Shown here piece after piece: positions 1 through 13,015 of a stretch of DNA of 64,000 nucleotides; the stretch's first letter is position 1, and the number at the start of each line of letters is the position of its first letter. Both the position numbers and the translations under genes were made by a program. The DNA is from Rhipicephalus microplus (taxonomy: Eukaryota; Arthropoda; Arachnida; Ixodida; Ixodidae). Location of the stretch: positions 204,845,601-204,909,600 of the forward strand of contig NC_134701.1 of assembly GCF_043290135.1 (NCBI RefSeq), given 5' to 3'. The notes under the pieces are model-generated. The model made no database searches. It was not told the origin of the DNA and saw only the letters and a program-made list of their open reading frames with translations.

Positions 1-2280
1 CCATTACGCGCTTCCTGTCCTAGAAGAAAGACGGACACCTAACGACCTGGAAATAATCGGCGTCTCAAGCAGCAGCCCCTCCTCATACTCAGAGGGTAGA
101 GAAAAGGACCGAAGCCTCGATGCACTCAGCTCGCGTGACTGATGATGGCCTCATTATTAGTACCATTCAACATGGGAGAAATGAGAGGACCGGTGAAGCT
201 GCTCTGGTAGGCAACGCAGACATTCTTCTTCGTATCTATTTTCGAGTTCCGTTCGTGCTCTTGATTTTTTATCGCTATCGTTGAATGCCTTTTTTTTTAG
301 CCTACACTTCACTTATTCTTGAGCATCAGAGACAGATTTCGAGAACCTGAGTGAACGAGGCCTTTCATATCGCGGATCGGAGTATGGTGTTTCATTTCTT
401 GCAGGTTCTTTCAGGTGGCCTCGAAGTCTTCAGTTCGCGAAGAGGGCTCGTAAAAGAGGCCGATACAGTGAGAAAAGAGAAATTCGCCTTCTCTTCCTGG
501 GAAAGGTATAGATGAAGCGGGAACTAGAGAGACGGGAAATTTCTTACAAGAAAAAAACCTGGCGACGCTCGCACTAACTCTTGATACAGTGAAGCTGGAG
601 GATTCTGAAGCTGAATCTTGTTGCTTGATGATTGTTGTAGAGCTGGGTGAGTTAAGACTGTACTTACGTTGCTTTTATGTTTTGCTAGGTTTTACGTAGG
701 TGGTGCTAGGTTGCTTGTAAGTTTCTTCTCAGCGCACAGAGGTTCGAGTTCAGGCTCAGACACTCATAGACATGACATGAATGTTCAAACTCCAGAAGCA
801 AAAACTCGTGCTGAAAGAAAGCGTTTCCAGCGCTTATAAATTTACGGGCACGTCGTCTTTCGCGTAGGGCTTCCACCATTGCGGGGTCTTTGTGGAGACC
901 CCGTTGCCTAGCCCGCCCTTCAGTATTCCCTCATTGTATGTACCACTGAATAACTGCGGACCAATACTTCAGCGTAGCTGAAAGAGGTGTTCAAAATGCC
1001 AGATGAGCCAAATACTCGAAGCCCTCAATTACGGTATTCTTTGTAACGATATCGCACGTTTGGAACGGAAAACCTAAAGTTTAGTATACTATAGAAGCAA
1101 ATATTTGCAAATTTGCCATAGTAGCATAACGAGTACTTTTATATAAAAATATACGCCAAATATAAATATTGAGCTAGACTTGTCCAATGCAGTGACTAGA
1201 GCTCACAAGATGTTTTTTTTTTAGTTGTAGGCTTGAATACAGCAGGTGACTGCCATATGCATAGTGCTGCTTTGCCTGTAGCTTATAGTTAAGACAGAAG
1301 CAGAAAAAATAAACAAGGTTCAACCAATCACGGCACCTTTAGCCAATATGTGAGGAAACAGATAAACAACTTATCACAACATGTGCCTCTGCACAAAATA
1401 CATGACTGATCTCTTCATCGTAGAAATAGGCATAAGCTGAAAGTGAAACGTATCTTCAAAGACGTCGTTGGTTTTTCATTGTGAATTAATATACAAGAGC
1501 TTGTAAGACGTGGATAGGTGTTTCGTAGCTATAGTACCGTTGGATGAGCATGCACTCGTAATGACGCCTGTAACAGCACATCTCCATCCGATGACAAGCA
1601 CCCGCGATCATGTTTGAACCATTACGATTGTTGACGTTATCAACATATACTTCAACCCAGCATGTCAGGAACACCTCGCGACAATTACGTCGACAATCAC
1701 GCACAAAAGTAACAGTTTCACAGCAAGGGCGAATCTTAGAATTTGATTGCATCGTATTAGAATGCCAGGAGAATAGCGGTAAGCTTATGCCAACTTGCAG
1801 AGCTCAAATCAAGCACAAAGAACGCACGAAAAGAACACGCTCGTGCTTAGGGCGAAGTGAGGACTTTCACAGCTTGACGCTTGAAACACACTTCTCTAGC
1901 ACAAAAAACGTGTCAAAATACAGCACAAGTGTACACAGGACGAACCCGAAGTTACGAAGGTAACAGTTTTTTTTTTGTGCTTTAACGACGTGTCCCCTTC
2001 GCAAAGGCAGCCGCTGTAGCAAACGAAGTGACCTTTGTTCGCTCTGTAACTTCAACGTAAATTTTCCGGTGAAACCACTTCACGTACAAACCCCCTCCAT
2101 CGCCAGATAAGTTCGAGCGCACGAGTAACTATGCCTTGATACCTTTAAAGTGCGTCCTTCGCGTAAATCACGCCATCTCGCTAGTGATTACGAAGGCTCA
2201 CTTAAGAGCCTCCGAGTTCTGTGTACAGCGGTAAAGGGAGTATGTGAATAGCTCCCAATCAGTATGCAGAAGACCCAACT
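1..2280. other. No gene recognised; anonymous non-coding DNA
   Basis: I see only short open frames with no family motif, and AT-rich runs around 1080-1170. No tRNA, repeat boundary or LTR could be supported. Confidence 0.6.
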
Positions 2281-2287
2281 CTTTGTA

Positions 2288-2345
2288 GCCGAGTTGTCTA
2301 GCGCGGCTCGCTTAAGCGCAAGGGGTGATGGTTTCACCTCAATGT
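2288..2345 (+). repeat. tRNA-like SINE head, degenerate
   Basis: The stretch begins with an A-box-like TAGCCGAGTTGTCTAGCG and ends in a B-box-like GGTTTCACCTC about 40 bases later, as in tRNA-derived SINE heads. The anticodon arm does not pair and no acceptor stem is visible, so it is not a functional tRNA gene. Confidence 0.35.
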
Positions 2346-3059
2346 GATAGAGCTTTTTCTTGTAGTTCTTTTTTCTTTGCCATCGGTTCCTGTTCATTTG
2401 ACACATTCTTATATATCAAGTAAAAAATTTAGTGAAACATTGGTGGAACCCGGCATGAAGTGTTTTGTGTTAAAGAGCTGCTAACCTCAACGCGGGGTAT
2501 TGTACTGACAAGATCGGTTATCATAACAACTGGCTCACTTGTTATTCAGGCACACGTGGGCAAGAATTACACTTGGGAAGATTACGGCAGCAGTAGCCCG
2601 TTACGCCAGCTGCAAAGAAAATACTAGAACTGATGACTCTTCACTCTTTCAATGCTTCCTCTCTGGGATTTTCTAGACATCCAGCCACAGAGACATAGCT
2701 TACCTTTGCTTGGTGCCAATTGAGTGGTCTTGCCTGCTGTGACATTCTTAAAACAGAATAATAAAGATGCACGCAGAACTCCATTAGTTAGTGCCAATTA
2801 TAAAAATAATAGTTGGCGTAGAATTAGTACTTGCCTCCTTGTGCGCAACACCAGGCCGACCCAGTTCTCGCAAAGGTTTGTTTGTGTGAATTGGTCGATG
2901 CTGCTCCTACCTTTATTGTGACTATATAGAACCACGAGAAGGACCGAAACTGAGGCTTATCGAAATCAAAGCTCATTGTAAATTAAAGCTCATCGCATGT
3001 ATATATATATAGTGGGAGTAATAATTCAATGGTCCAGTTAGTCTTCGTGAAGGTATGGA

Positions 3060-3062
<3 letters not shown>

Positions 3063-3128
<66 letters not shown>
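3063..3128. repeat. (TA)n microsatellite
   Basis: About 33 uninterrupted TA dinucleotides. Open frames reading Ile-Tyr repeats across it are artefacts. Confidence 0.95.
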
Positions 3129-3133
<5 letters not shown>

Positions 3134-3294
3134 CGTGAGCGAGAAAGACACAGCACCCGTTCATCGGGCAAGCTGTACTGTCCTGCCTCCTCTTCCTTCT
3201 CTTCTACATTGCTCTAACAACCCGCACGCCGGAACCCCAGCGTCTTTCTTGGTCACGACAGTCGTTCATGGCTGCGCGTGCGTGGAGCTGTTGA

Positions 3295-3366
3295 GTTTTA
3301 AATGCGAAGCATTTCTTAGCAAATTTCGGTGACATTGAGCGTATCTCTCTATCTAGCCGCTTACGT
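3295..3366 (-). repeat. E-family element, isolated right terminus
   Basis: This carries the hairpin AAATGCGAAGCATTT followed by TTCGGTGACATTGAGC, a short TCTA run and AGCCGCTTACG. It matches in inverted order the right end of the full E copy at 23395-24810. Only the terminus is present and there are no ~147-bp monomers beside it. Confidence 0.6.
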
Positions 3367-3699
3367 TAGGGTGCTCTCGTGGTCACCCCCTTAACTAGGC
3401 GTGGATCAAAATTAAAATGGGAGGGTAAGATGGTTTGATTAATATGACGCGCTGGTCAAGACGTGAATAATGTCACAATTCTGTCGCGTACGTCGTCAAA
3501 CACTTCCCGCCAGACAGTGGCACATACCCATGGGTGGTTGTGTGCCACTGGTATGCGGGTATCCGCCACAGGTGATAGACCCGTAGTATCTACCCAGGAA
3601 CGAAAAGAACACACAAGGGCAATTCTAACACGCCAGCGTTAAGAAATACCCGACTTCTGTAGCGTCGACCCGATGAATAGAAATAATAAATGCCAGGGT

Positions 3700-3766
3700 C
3701 GCAGCTTGAATCAAACCCAAGCATTCTGCGTGGTAATAAAGCATTTTACCACTGAGCTACACCAGG
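3700..3766 (-). repeat. tRNA-like SINE head
   Basis: On the minus strand an A box (GTAGCTCAGTGGTAAAATGC) is followed about 30 bases later by a B box (GGGTTTGATTC). The ends do not pair as an acceptor stem, so a SINE-type tRNA relic is preferred over a gene. Confidence 0.5.
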
Positions 3767-3779
3767 TCTCAGAACTACT

Positions 3780-6031
3780 TTTCAAATAGACGCTAGTCTT
3801 CGTGAAACGTCGATTGTGGTTGCAGTGCTGCCTACCCAGTTTTCTGAACATTACATATGTACTCCTTTGAAACAGCCGCCACGTCGGGTTAACGACAATT
3901 GTGGTTAGTTGCCATGTGCTGAAGCTGATTTATGTAGCAGTATCCAAGGCCAGCATTTTCGCGAGCATCAGTTCTTCATATCACCTTCTGGTGTTGCTAA
4001 TACGCATGTTACCGTTGGCACCTTAGCGCAATTAAGTTCGAACAACTGGTTATATAAACATATCTGCAACTCTTCAACATATATGTCTGTACAAGCAACA
4101 TTTGTACAGACAGTTAGCGTCACTTAAGACGTGTCGCTCAATAATAAACGTGCAACACGGTCACCTTCCCTCAGCATGCTTCGCATAATGTCGATTCCTA
4201 AGTACATGGGTTCTGGAGAATTTTTTCTGGTGGGCGGGGTTGGCTGAGTCGCGGTGGTCGGTCCCGGCCACGCTGGTATCCGGCAAGTGCAGCTGGCGAT
4301 GACGACTTTGGTGGGTGATACTGGCTGTGTCTGAGTGGTCTTTCTTGAGCCCGCCACGACAGGTTGTGTTGAGGTGTCGAAGTTTCAGGTGACCGGAATT
4401 AGCAGCAACTTTGCAGCCACAGTTCTTGGCCCCGTTTCGGCTTCGCTGGTATATTTGATGCCCGCACTAGCGGCCGACATAGACCGTGGCGTAGTGGCTG
4501 CTGGTCCTGGCCACGCTGGCATCTGACATCTGTAACTGCCGTTGGTGACTTAGCAGGGCGTGTCAGTAGTCGGACGCATCTCCGCAGCTTCCAAGAACTG
4601 CATCCGCTTCGCGTCGATGCTCTACCACCACGCGAGCAAGCCGTAATGTATGGCGCTGCCAAAACAGGGGCGTACATTGTTTCAGGGCTGCGCAGTAGGA
4701 CCACGTGTAAGCAGTCGAACAGTTGCGGTCTTGCATTCAAGCCGGCAGTAGAATGCATGGGCATGTCAGTTATGAGCAGATCTGGCCCTTCCATGGGGTC
4801 AAGCACTGTCGAGCTTGGAGGCAGCCTCGCCAACTGCTGTGGCTTGTAGGTGGTCTTCTCTGATGTAAGAAATGGTAAAGTCTGGCCACGCGAACTGTCG
4901 TTACCTTGTCCGAGCGATTATGTACCGTCATGACGTGATCACGTGATGTCATAGATTGACAATGTTCAGGCGTCACTGCGGCCTTATAGTGACATCATGT
5001 TGATCGGTAAAAAATTGGTCGGATCACTAACGCAGTGAAAACTTACGCTAGGTGCAGAGCAGTTTGGCGGTGCTAATAGAATAATGTTCAGTTCACTCAA
5101 TTGTAAAGAAAAGGGTGAACGCAGCTTTTGCCATCGAGTTTTCTTATGCGAATGCATAAGTGAATGTGGTAATTTTCTTTTCTTCAAGTAACCCTTGACG
5201 TTGTTTCGGCACAATAATTTTTATATATATGCCAAGCTTACTACTTTCTTTTACCTGTTGAGAAAGTTTGCTCAAACGGCAAGCGGTAGGGGTAGGACAC
5301 ATGTGTTCTTAATTGACTCGCAAGCATAATAGCCAAATGGCTTGGAGCGTTGGGCATCCGGCCAGACTTTGACTTTAGTTGAGAGCAGCTGCTTATGAAC
5401 AACATGAAAATGAGCACATAGCTGCTTTATTGTGCTCCTTTTCCTTGGTAGCACTCATAAAGTAGTTGTGTTGAGCGCTTTGAGCCATTAGGCGTCGTAA
5501 TCATATCTAGCGAGGACAACGTTAAGCTCTTCTCACCTTTACTTCTGCTCTTGTTGAACCCTTCCCAACAGGTGCATGTGGCTTAACCTTGGAAAAGAAA
5601 GAAACGCTTACCTTTCCCTGTTTTTCTCCCTTACATATGCAAGTGCAGCGCATCTCTCAATTTACTTTTATTTGGTATAGTAGATGGGACGGGCTGAAGG
5701 CGGAGAATAGCAATGTTCCTCATTTGAGCCTCTTTGACTACATGATTACTTGTTTACATGCACTGAAAAGAGCTGCGTTATTGTGAGTCAGTTTGGGGTG
5801 ACTTTAGAATGATCTCGTTCTCCCTAAGTACCTAATGCACAACTATAATCCGGTTTGGGTGAGCTAGTACATCCTTTGAAAAAATAAAAGGCTCGGAACA
5901 TGGCCTGCACGTAACAGCTTTTTATGCAGGTGTTGTCTCAAATTATGAGGGTGGCAAGTGTGAATGGGCCAATCTGGCCACCTTTCCACAGGGCTCACGT
6001 GGTAGCTTTGGGCAACACGTGCGTGGATCTA
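3780..6031. other. Non-coding; GC-rich patch with an imperfect direct repeat
   Basis: No coding family recognised. About 4240-4860 is GC-rich and contains an imperfect direct repeat of about 50 bp starting at 4260 and 4503 (GGTCC[C/T]GGCCACGCTGG). A 144-codon minus-strand frame over 4399-4833 has no motif and probably reflects GC content. It may be a fragment of an unidentified repeat. Confidence 0.4.
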
Positions 6032-6045
6032 CAGTCGTTAGCGTC

Positions 6046-6081
6046 TACACTTTGATTTTAGCCAAAAGGCCGAGAAGCGAT
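6046..6081 (-). pseudogene. U2 snRNA 5'-end retro-fragment
   Basis: Read on the minus strand from 6081, this matches the first ~36 nt of U2 spliceosomal RNA: it begins ATCGCTTCTCGGCC, continues TTTTGGCTAA, and ends GTGTA. By eye there is one G-to-A change and one extra A. Only the 5' part is present; the branchpoint-recognition region, Sm site and 3' stem-loops are missing, so it cannot be a working snRNA. It is bracketed by perfect 14-bp direct repeats (6032-6045 and 6083-6096). That is the signature of reverse transcription and insertion by LINE machinery. 3'-truncated, self-primed snRNA pseudogenes are a known class. Confidence 0.85.
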
Positions 6082-6096
6082 CCAGTCGTTAGCGTC

Positions 6097-9000
6097 AACT
6101 ATCAACTCAAAGGGGCTTCCTTTCAACGGTACTTATTAGAACACTGTGGGCAATGCCTGGCTGTCTCGGCTGTTATCACTGGCTCGGCTGTTATCACTGC
6201 CAACATCTCCCTCTCGTAGAGCACGTGACTCTTGTGAGACCTGTTGTAAAAGACCCACAAACTTCGAGACCAGCTTTTACAGGTCGAAATAACTAAGACA
6301 CGCTCGCAATATTTTTCGGTATCTTGCAAAATTCTTTTGTAGTAGCAAAAAAATATGCAGCTAAATCATGAAAGACAAAAAAACCAAGCTTGTCACGTGA
6401 TAGACAAAAAAAAAGGACGAAAGGATGCCCTTCACTTTTCGGACGGGCGTTCTTGCAAATTCGACTCACGAAGACTCAGAAGAAAGCGAATAGTGAGCAC
6501 TGATGGAAGAAGCAGCAAGGACACCGGTCCTACTACTTGTAAGTGTGAAGCCTCCTAGTCTTTTTTTCTTCCCCACACGTGACAAAAAAGTACGACGTAG
6601 TAAATACGCGTTTTTTAAACCCTAGGCATAAATAGACAAGCGGGAATGCAAGCGAACTCACAAAGATTTCTGTTCCCGTATGCAATGCCTTGCCGCACTC
6701 TTGTCTCAACCCTGCCTCGAGCACAAAAGATCTCAGCAAAACAGGAAGAGGCTCGGAATCATGCCTGGGAGGAATCGCTGGGCACGACCGAAGTAAGCAT
6801 TCAACGTAGGAGCATGCACCACACGCAATCTATATACTTTAGTAGGTAAAATATTGTGTTTCGGGCCCTGCACTGCGAATGCTGGCATGGACCTAGTGAA
6901 GTAAATATGCAGTTTTCTCTTATATTACGGTATTATGAGGCCGGGTGCCAGTATTGAAATTATGTTTACTTGGAAGCCCACGTGGAGTGAAACAGAAGAT
7001 ATATGAAACATACACGTCTTTTCTTTGCAGTCAGTGCAAGAGGTGGCGGCAGGGTTTGTTATCTGAACGAGTGGCAGAAAGCCTTCAGCCAGCTGAGAAT
7101 TGACATGCTTTATATAAGGAAGTGTTTGGAAAGTAAGTGGCTAGCGTAATAATGCTCCCCGTAAAATACAAAAATTAACATGCTGAGAAGAGAGAGCTTG
7201 TGCAACTCAAGGGTCACGTTGTGTTCGTCCTCACGACAGCATCTGAGCTACCCTCCAAATGTGAACGCGGACTATTTGTATGGACTCTCGATTTGTAAGG
7301 TGGTTAATATGAGAGGGGTAAGCTAAGAGTGAGAGTGCATATAGGCTAATAAAGTAAGTTTTGTTCATACTAGAAACTTCCGCAAGAGTCCAGTTTTGTG
7401 TACAAACTTAAGTGTACGCTCAAAAGAAAAACTATATTTCTCGTACAACTGAAATACGCATTCAGAATTCATATATATCCACTCTTGCCGCAAGAAGACG
7501 CTTGGTAAACGAGAGAACACTCTAAAAGAAAATTCTAATGGTGAAGGTAGTTTGCAAATTCCGCCCCTAATTTTCTGATGTTATAAACTTTGATGACGTA
7601 CACTAAACACAAGGTAATCTTTCATCGATAAAGTCCCATAAGGGGGTCCAAGACTTAGCATATCTACGTTCAAAAAATTTTGTTGAGCCCGTTTTACAAA
7701 AATATTAAAATTATGCTTTGCTATTCTTGAGGTCAGGCGAACCATTATGGCGTGACGTTTAAAAATGAAACTTTCACCTGCACGTTCTCGTCTATTAACA
7801 AATATGTCGGGATGCAATTGTTTATATTAGAATTCTGTCAGAACAATCTATCAATCTAAACCGATTCACTGTTTTACTGTAGTGTTCTATTAACCTCTCC
7901 GAATCCTCCTATTGTCTACAGAGAAAAGGCAAGATCGATCCTACACCTGCAAAGACGTTCAGAGGGCAAACGTTACGTTGAGAATTCAATCAAGGAAGTT
8001 ATACACTTCAGCTAATTTTAGAAACTTTTATCACTACTAGCAGAAGATTCTACACAGCGTGTGCAAAATATAGCGTCCGCATCGAACATATTGAACAAAG
8101 AATGTAAAACTAAAGTGAAAGCATATACTGCAAATTCTGGTTTGTAAAGGTGGATGAGAGACAGTGTTTCAAAGTTAGCCTAAAAAGCTAGCTCCACTGC
8201 AATACGTGGGTGCCAGTGTTAGACACTTTTCTTCGAACCGCTATTGCGAGCTATTGCTATTGCGAACAAAATATACATCTCGTACTAGAAACATGTCTGA
8301 GAGGTGCTGTGTCAAGAGGAAAAGAGAATGAGGAGGCACTGTATAAAGATAACTCAACCACACTCAGATTTGTGCTCAAATCCCGCACTTTACAGCCAAT
8401 ACTGTTAGTCTAAAAGCACCTGCAGCACCAGCTACGGTAACCACTACAGTGTTACTTTCTTTTCAAAGACCTTTGTATGATGCGCTGCTTTGTTTACAGA
8501 GACCTTTATTTGCAGTGCGCATGCCGAGAACTAGCAGTGCACGTAAACACATGAAATCGTACTCTGGCAGTACATGTGGGCGTCTCTCACAGACCCTATA
8601 TGCGAAGTTTTGTCATATGCACAACATATTTCTTGTAGATTTTCATTACAAGACAAAAAAATTTACCCACGAAAGAGCGACTAAAAATACCACTCAGGTT
8701 TCTCGTGCGTCTCTTGATTATTCGTTTATTATTATTTTTTTGCTCGCGTGTTCGCTCCCATTTGTAGATTGCTGTAGTCTTCCGGTAGCTTTGGTATTCA
8801 GTTGTAGTCGTGTTTACATCAACCACTCTCACTGTCAAGTATAAAAACTCCAAATCTAAGCAAAAAAAGCAAAAAAGCCTATATTCTGTGAAGTCAGAAA
8901 AGTGGGCTGGAAAACGTCGGAATTCCGTGATACCTCCATTCGCCTTCACTGCAAAACAATTGATGAGGAGTCATGTTCAACGACACTGAAAACGCGCGTC

Positions 9001-9414
9001 ATGAGACTATCAAACAAAAACACTGCTAATATTGCTGTTTAGAAGGCCTGGTAATAAGATAGGTGAATAAAAGATTATGAGCCATAATACAGCGTCAGCT
9101 GCCTCATAGAAAACCACATGTTTGTGAAGCGAGAAGGGCGACGTGAACTCCTACTTGAAAAGTAAAAAGAATAAATTGGATAGACCAGCCCTCTTCGGTG
9201 ATTGAAAACGGGAGACGTGCGATTCAATTCTGTTTGAGGATGCTTTGAGGCCTGTCTCATTCGAGAAGCCGCAGATCGCTTTTGTGGAGACAGAACCGGA
9301 GATCACTCGTTCGATAGAGTAAAACATGGAACATATGTGGAATGTGTGTGGAAGATCTACAAACGTTAGTAAAAGGCAAGAAACAAAAAACGGCTCTTTC
9401 GAAAGCTTTGTATT
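6097..9414. other. Non-coding DNA, nothing recognised
   Basis: AT-rich sequence with short frames lacking recognisable domains. A short duplicated phrase (CTCGGCTGTTATCACTG) lies near 6170-6200. No repeat family boundary was resolved. Confidence 0.55.
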
Positions 9415-10190
9415 GAAAAATTGGCAGATGATATGCAAAGCATGAATGAGGAAGGTTGATATGTCACTTTAAAATAAGTACAATGTTATGAGGCCGACGT
9501 AAATTATGCCATACACGACTTTTCACGTCATGATTATTATGTTTGGACGTGTCATTTACCTTCGTCATCTATTCACGTCACCTGATACCACATTTGGTAT
9601 ATATAGAGCTAGAGAAAGGGCCGCAGGTCCACTATGAGCGTGGCATGTAGTAAAGTTTTTTGACAAGACCCGCATATTATGATTATCAAGTTTGGACGTG
9701 TCATTCACCTTCGTCGTCTGTTGACGTCATGTGATACCAAATTTGGTATATGTGAAGCTAGCGAAACGGCTGCGAGCGCCTCATGAGCGTGGTATGTTGT
9801 CATGTTCTTACATGACACGCAGGTGATGATTATTATGTTTGAACATGTCCTTTACTTTCGTCGACCGTTCGCGTCATGCAATATTGAATTTGGTATATGT
9901 GGAGCTACCGCAACAGCCGCGAACGCATCATGAGCGTGGCATGCAGTCATGTTACATCAAACGCATCTCGTGAATATCAGATTTGCACCAGTCACATACC
10001 TTCGTCGTCCATTCACTTCCTGTAAAACCAAATTTGGTATATTTGAAGCTAGCGAAAAGGTGGCAAGCGCATCATGGAGAGCCTGGTATACTCTTACGCA
10101 AAATTCAGGCGCGCGTACGGTGGCCTAAGCGGCGCTACGCTAGCAAAACGTGAGCACTCTATAGTCTGACACCAGGCGCAACCAGCGCGG
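9415..10190 (+). repeat. E-family element, copy 1 (right end missing)
   Basis: Starts with the family left end (TTGGCAGATGATATGCAAAGC) and contains at least four ~147-bp monomers. The landmark TTTGGTAT recurs at about 9593, 9742, 9889 and 10033 (spacings 149, 147 and 144). It then enters the family core (GAGCACTCTATAGTCTGAC) before joining the tRNA-like module at 10195. The GATA segment and right hairpin are absent. No coding potential. Confidence 0.75.
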
Positions 10191-10194
10191 CACA

Positions 10195-10742
10195 ATGGGG
10201 CTCGAACCCGGGTCCGCTGGGTGCCAGATCAGTGTTCTACCAATGAGTGACGCCCGTGCTTGGGACTTGTTGGCATATTTGCCTTAGGCAGGCTTCATGT
10301 CGGGGAAGCAATCGCGTTAATACGACCTACAAAGCGTTTTAAAACAGCGAAAGAACAACCAGTCGTCGCACAATGTGAATAGAGTAACGAGTGGGTCATT
10401 CAATGCTCCAACCCATTACAAAAGATTGTTCTTCTTCACCTATTAACTGTGACGCATACCCAATTAGTGAATAATTCCTCGTCGTCGTCAGTCACTGCAG
10501 GAAACATTTTCACAAAATTCCTTGCGAGCGTTTAGCGGATACCGTACTTCTCATAAAAATGACGAAAAATGGCGTTGCGCATGCCGGCCTACTACCAAAA
10601 ATTACTAATAACACCGTAGTAGGTATCAGCAAGTGTGCTTGTCGCAGTTACTGAAGGAGTGTTTAGATAAGGCTCTTAAAGGCCGCTCTTTTAGCTTTCG
10701 CTGTGATTGTGCTGCGCCTCACGCGCAGGCCTGGCTTTTTTT
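10195..10742 (-). repeat. Composite repeat, copy A: ~480-bp body plus tRNA-Ala-like module
   Basis: On the minus strand a body of about 480 bp begins after an A-rich run and GCCAGGCCTGCG. It ends in a tRNA-like unit with A box (ATTGGTAGAACAC), a loop containing TGGC and a B box (GGGTTCGAGCC). The same body recurs at 14158-14650 and inverted at 19437-19924, so this is a dispersed family. It carries no protein motif. The tRNA-like unit lacks convincing acceptor pairing. Confidence 0.65.
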
Positions 10743-12800
10743 TTTTATGTTGACTTCTATACTTCGCGCTAGCGTACGCAAGGCATGAGATCTCGTGGCG
10801 TCTTTAAAATTATTACTGTGCGTTGCGTTTCTTTGTTTATGCATAGTAATTGCGCGACAACCCTTGGTTTTTGGCATATACACAAGCAACTTAATGTTCG
10901 TTTTTGTAACCGCAATATACTAAGGAATAGCTTACTGTGTACACCATTACTTTTTGTCCTCGTCTATAGCACTTTTTCTTGCTACTTTAATTTTCAGACA
11001 GGGCACGTGTACATATTAACATGTCACAATGGCTCTAACATTCTTTTATCTCTAATCGGGAAAGAAATTCAAAGGTTGTCAAGATGAGTTATATTCTACT
11101 ATCTTACGTGTATTCATATTTTTCCGCATGGCCTGAAAGGAGTTACCATATTGCATCGTTTGTAATACACAGCAATCGTCACGTGGCATAACACTATACC
11201 AACTGCATTTTGTTGCCATTTTTACAATAAGAAATGGCGATACATTCGTTTTTGGAGAAAGGCCTGATCAAAAGACGTCAACCAAGCGCTTAGTCAAAAA
11301 GAAAAAATTGGGAGTCTCAGAGAGCCCTTACTCAGATTCAAGACGACTTATAGTACAGTTTAAGTATGAAGAAAAGCAAAAGAACTCGCAATCAAACGAA
11401 TGGATTATTTATAGAACAATTTCTATGCACCACAGCACCAATCCTCCGCGTAATAATGGGAGGTCTTTGTCGTGGGAAATTGGGGTTTTCAGAGAGATCT
11501 CGCACACCAATTTAAAAATATAACATTCTTTCAGGCTCCCCTGCACAAAAGAAGATGGTGTTATAGGCGCACATACCCACCACTTTCTCTTTTTTTTTTC
11601 TTCACTGCTTCAGAGCATACCTTTCGCGGAGCTTTCTTTTGATTATGTCCTAAAGGACAAGAACTCATGCAGGGCAGTTCACTTTAATCCAGGCTGTGAT
11701 TGGATTGAGATGAACCTTTGCTTTAGACGACGTAATCAGAGTGGCTGAGAAGGCAAGTTGAAGTCCATTCTGAGTCACATTACTGGATTTCTTCAGGCAG
11801 TATGGAAGCAAGACACGACGTGGAAAATGAAAAGGTTAGAAAAAACGTAGTAGTAGTAGGGAAGCAAACGTGAAAGTGGCGAGCATCGAGGGATATATTG
11901 CAGAGTTTATACGCGCCATAAGAAGAGAGAATTTCTATTGTTAAACTGGTGACGTAGTCGATGTAGTTGAAGGAGATGCATCAGTTAGAGCAATAAGGGT
12001 CACTTAAACAGATTGCATCTCAACTAATTTGACACCACATCTTTTCAGTGGTGATATTAGAGGCTTTTGAATGGTACACGTGTCAACTCGCGCTACTATA
12101 TGTAAAATTGTAAGTGGTGTACATAACAACATAACTGTTTGCCTTTCTGCCTGTATGAACTATTTAAGCTGTTTGCATATAGGACCACTCTACTATATAA
12201 ACTGCGCCTGGTCGTGGTGGTGTCTCTGGGTCTGGTGCAGTCAATGCTTGCGGCGTATATTTTTGTGAAACACTTCATAATATTAACGTTCATAACTACC
12301 ATTTCCGTGTAGCACGTGCTGGTTCTGCCACCGATGCTGTTCTTACAACAATGATGGCTTTGTGACACGTTCTGCACTACGTTTTCTATGAAGTGCGCTC
12401 AACACCACCTTGTTTCCCTACAATGCTTTGTTTTATCGTCTCCTGAAGACACTAGCAGACATCGTCGCATCGAGTAAGAGTAGAGACGGCTGAACATTAC
12501 AGAAATCGTTGAGGAGTTCTAGATCAGCTGTTTATTCGTTCAACTTCATGGTGGGTCCTGATAAATAAATGAAAGAAGGATTTTTTTTAATTCAACAACA
12601 TTCTAAAGCTCCACGTCTATTGAAAAATTTGCAATAATAATTACATTGTTATCTCAAATGAACAAAAGAATTATTACGTTCTTGTTTTTTTTGTTAGATC
12701 TAACAATAATTCGAGCTAGCAGACAAGAAAGCTAACGAAAGTATAAGCGATGTTGTTCATGGTAATTGTGATATGTATAAGAAAAAGGAAACCACAACAA
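10743..12800. other. Non-coding DNA, nothing recognised
   Basis: Short frames only, without motifs. A perfect 16-bp palindrome (TTGTTAGATCTAACAA) lies just downstream near 12690; its role is unknown. Confidence 0.5.
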
Positions 12801-12814
12801 AAGATGACGCGTCA

Positions 12815-13015
12815 TTGGGAGGGATGGAATCTGTGACCTTCGTATAATGCGTTCGATACTCTACCAACGGAGCTGCAGGAACGGTCATCCTTCCCGTCCC
12901 TTATATGGGGTGTAAATGCGCACACAAAGCTGGGGCTGCTAGTGAGCGCCGCTAATAGCCGTGACGGCGACTGTGGAACACTCTTTTTCTGTGCGCTGGT
13001 ATCACAAAACACGCG
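12815..13015 (-). repeat. tRNA-derived SINE or SINE-like repeat
   Basis: The minus strand shows an A box (TTGGTAGAGTATCGAACGC) and a B-box-like GGTCACAGATTCC. They share anticodon-arm sequence with the SINE at 55718-55925. A GC-rich segment of about 120 bp lies upstream of the head. No acceptor stem is evident. Confidence 0.5.

Noticed and set aside
2973..3332. Open frames reading Ile-Tyr repeats across TA arrays (also near 34165-34330, 38985-39203, 55559-56157)
   Set aside because: Translation of (TA)n in any frame; both strands give the same artefact.
4399..4833. 144-codon minus-strand frame
   Set aside because: No domain, lies in a GC-rich patch, competing frames on both strands.
9415..10190. 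CRISPR-like array from the regular spacing of repeats
   Set aside because: Units are ~147 bp and contiguous with no unique spacers, in eukaryotic repeat DNA.
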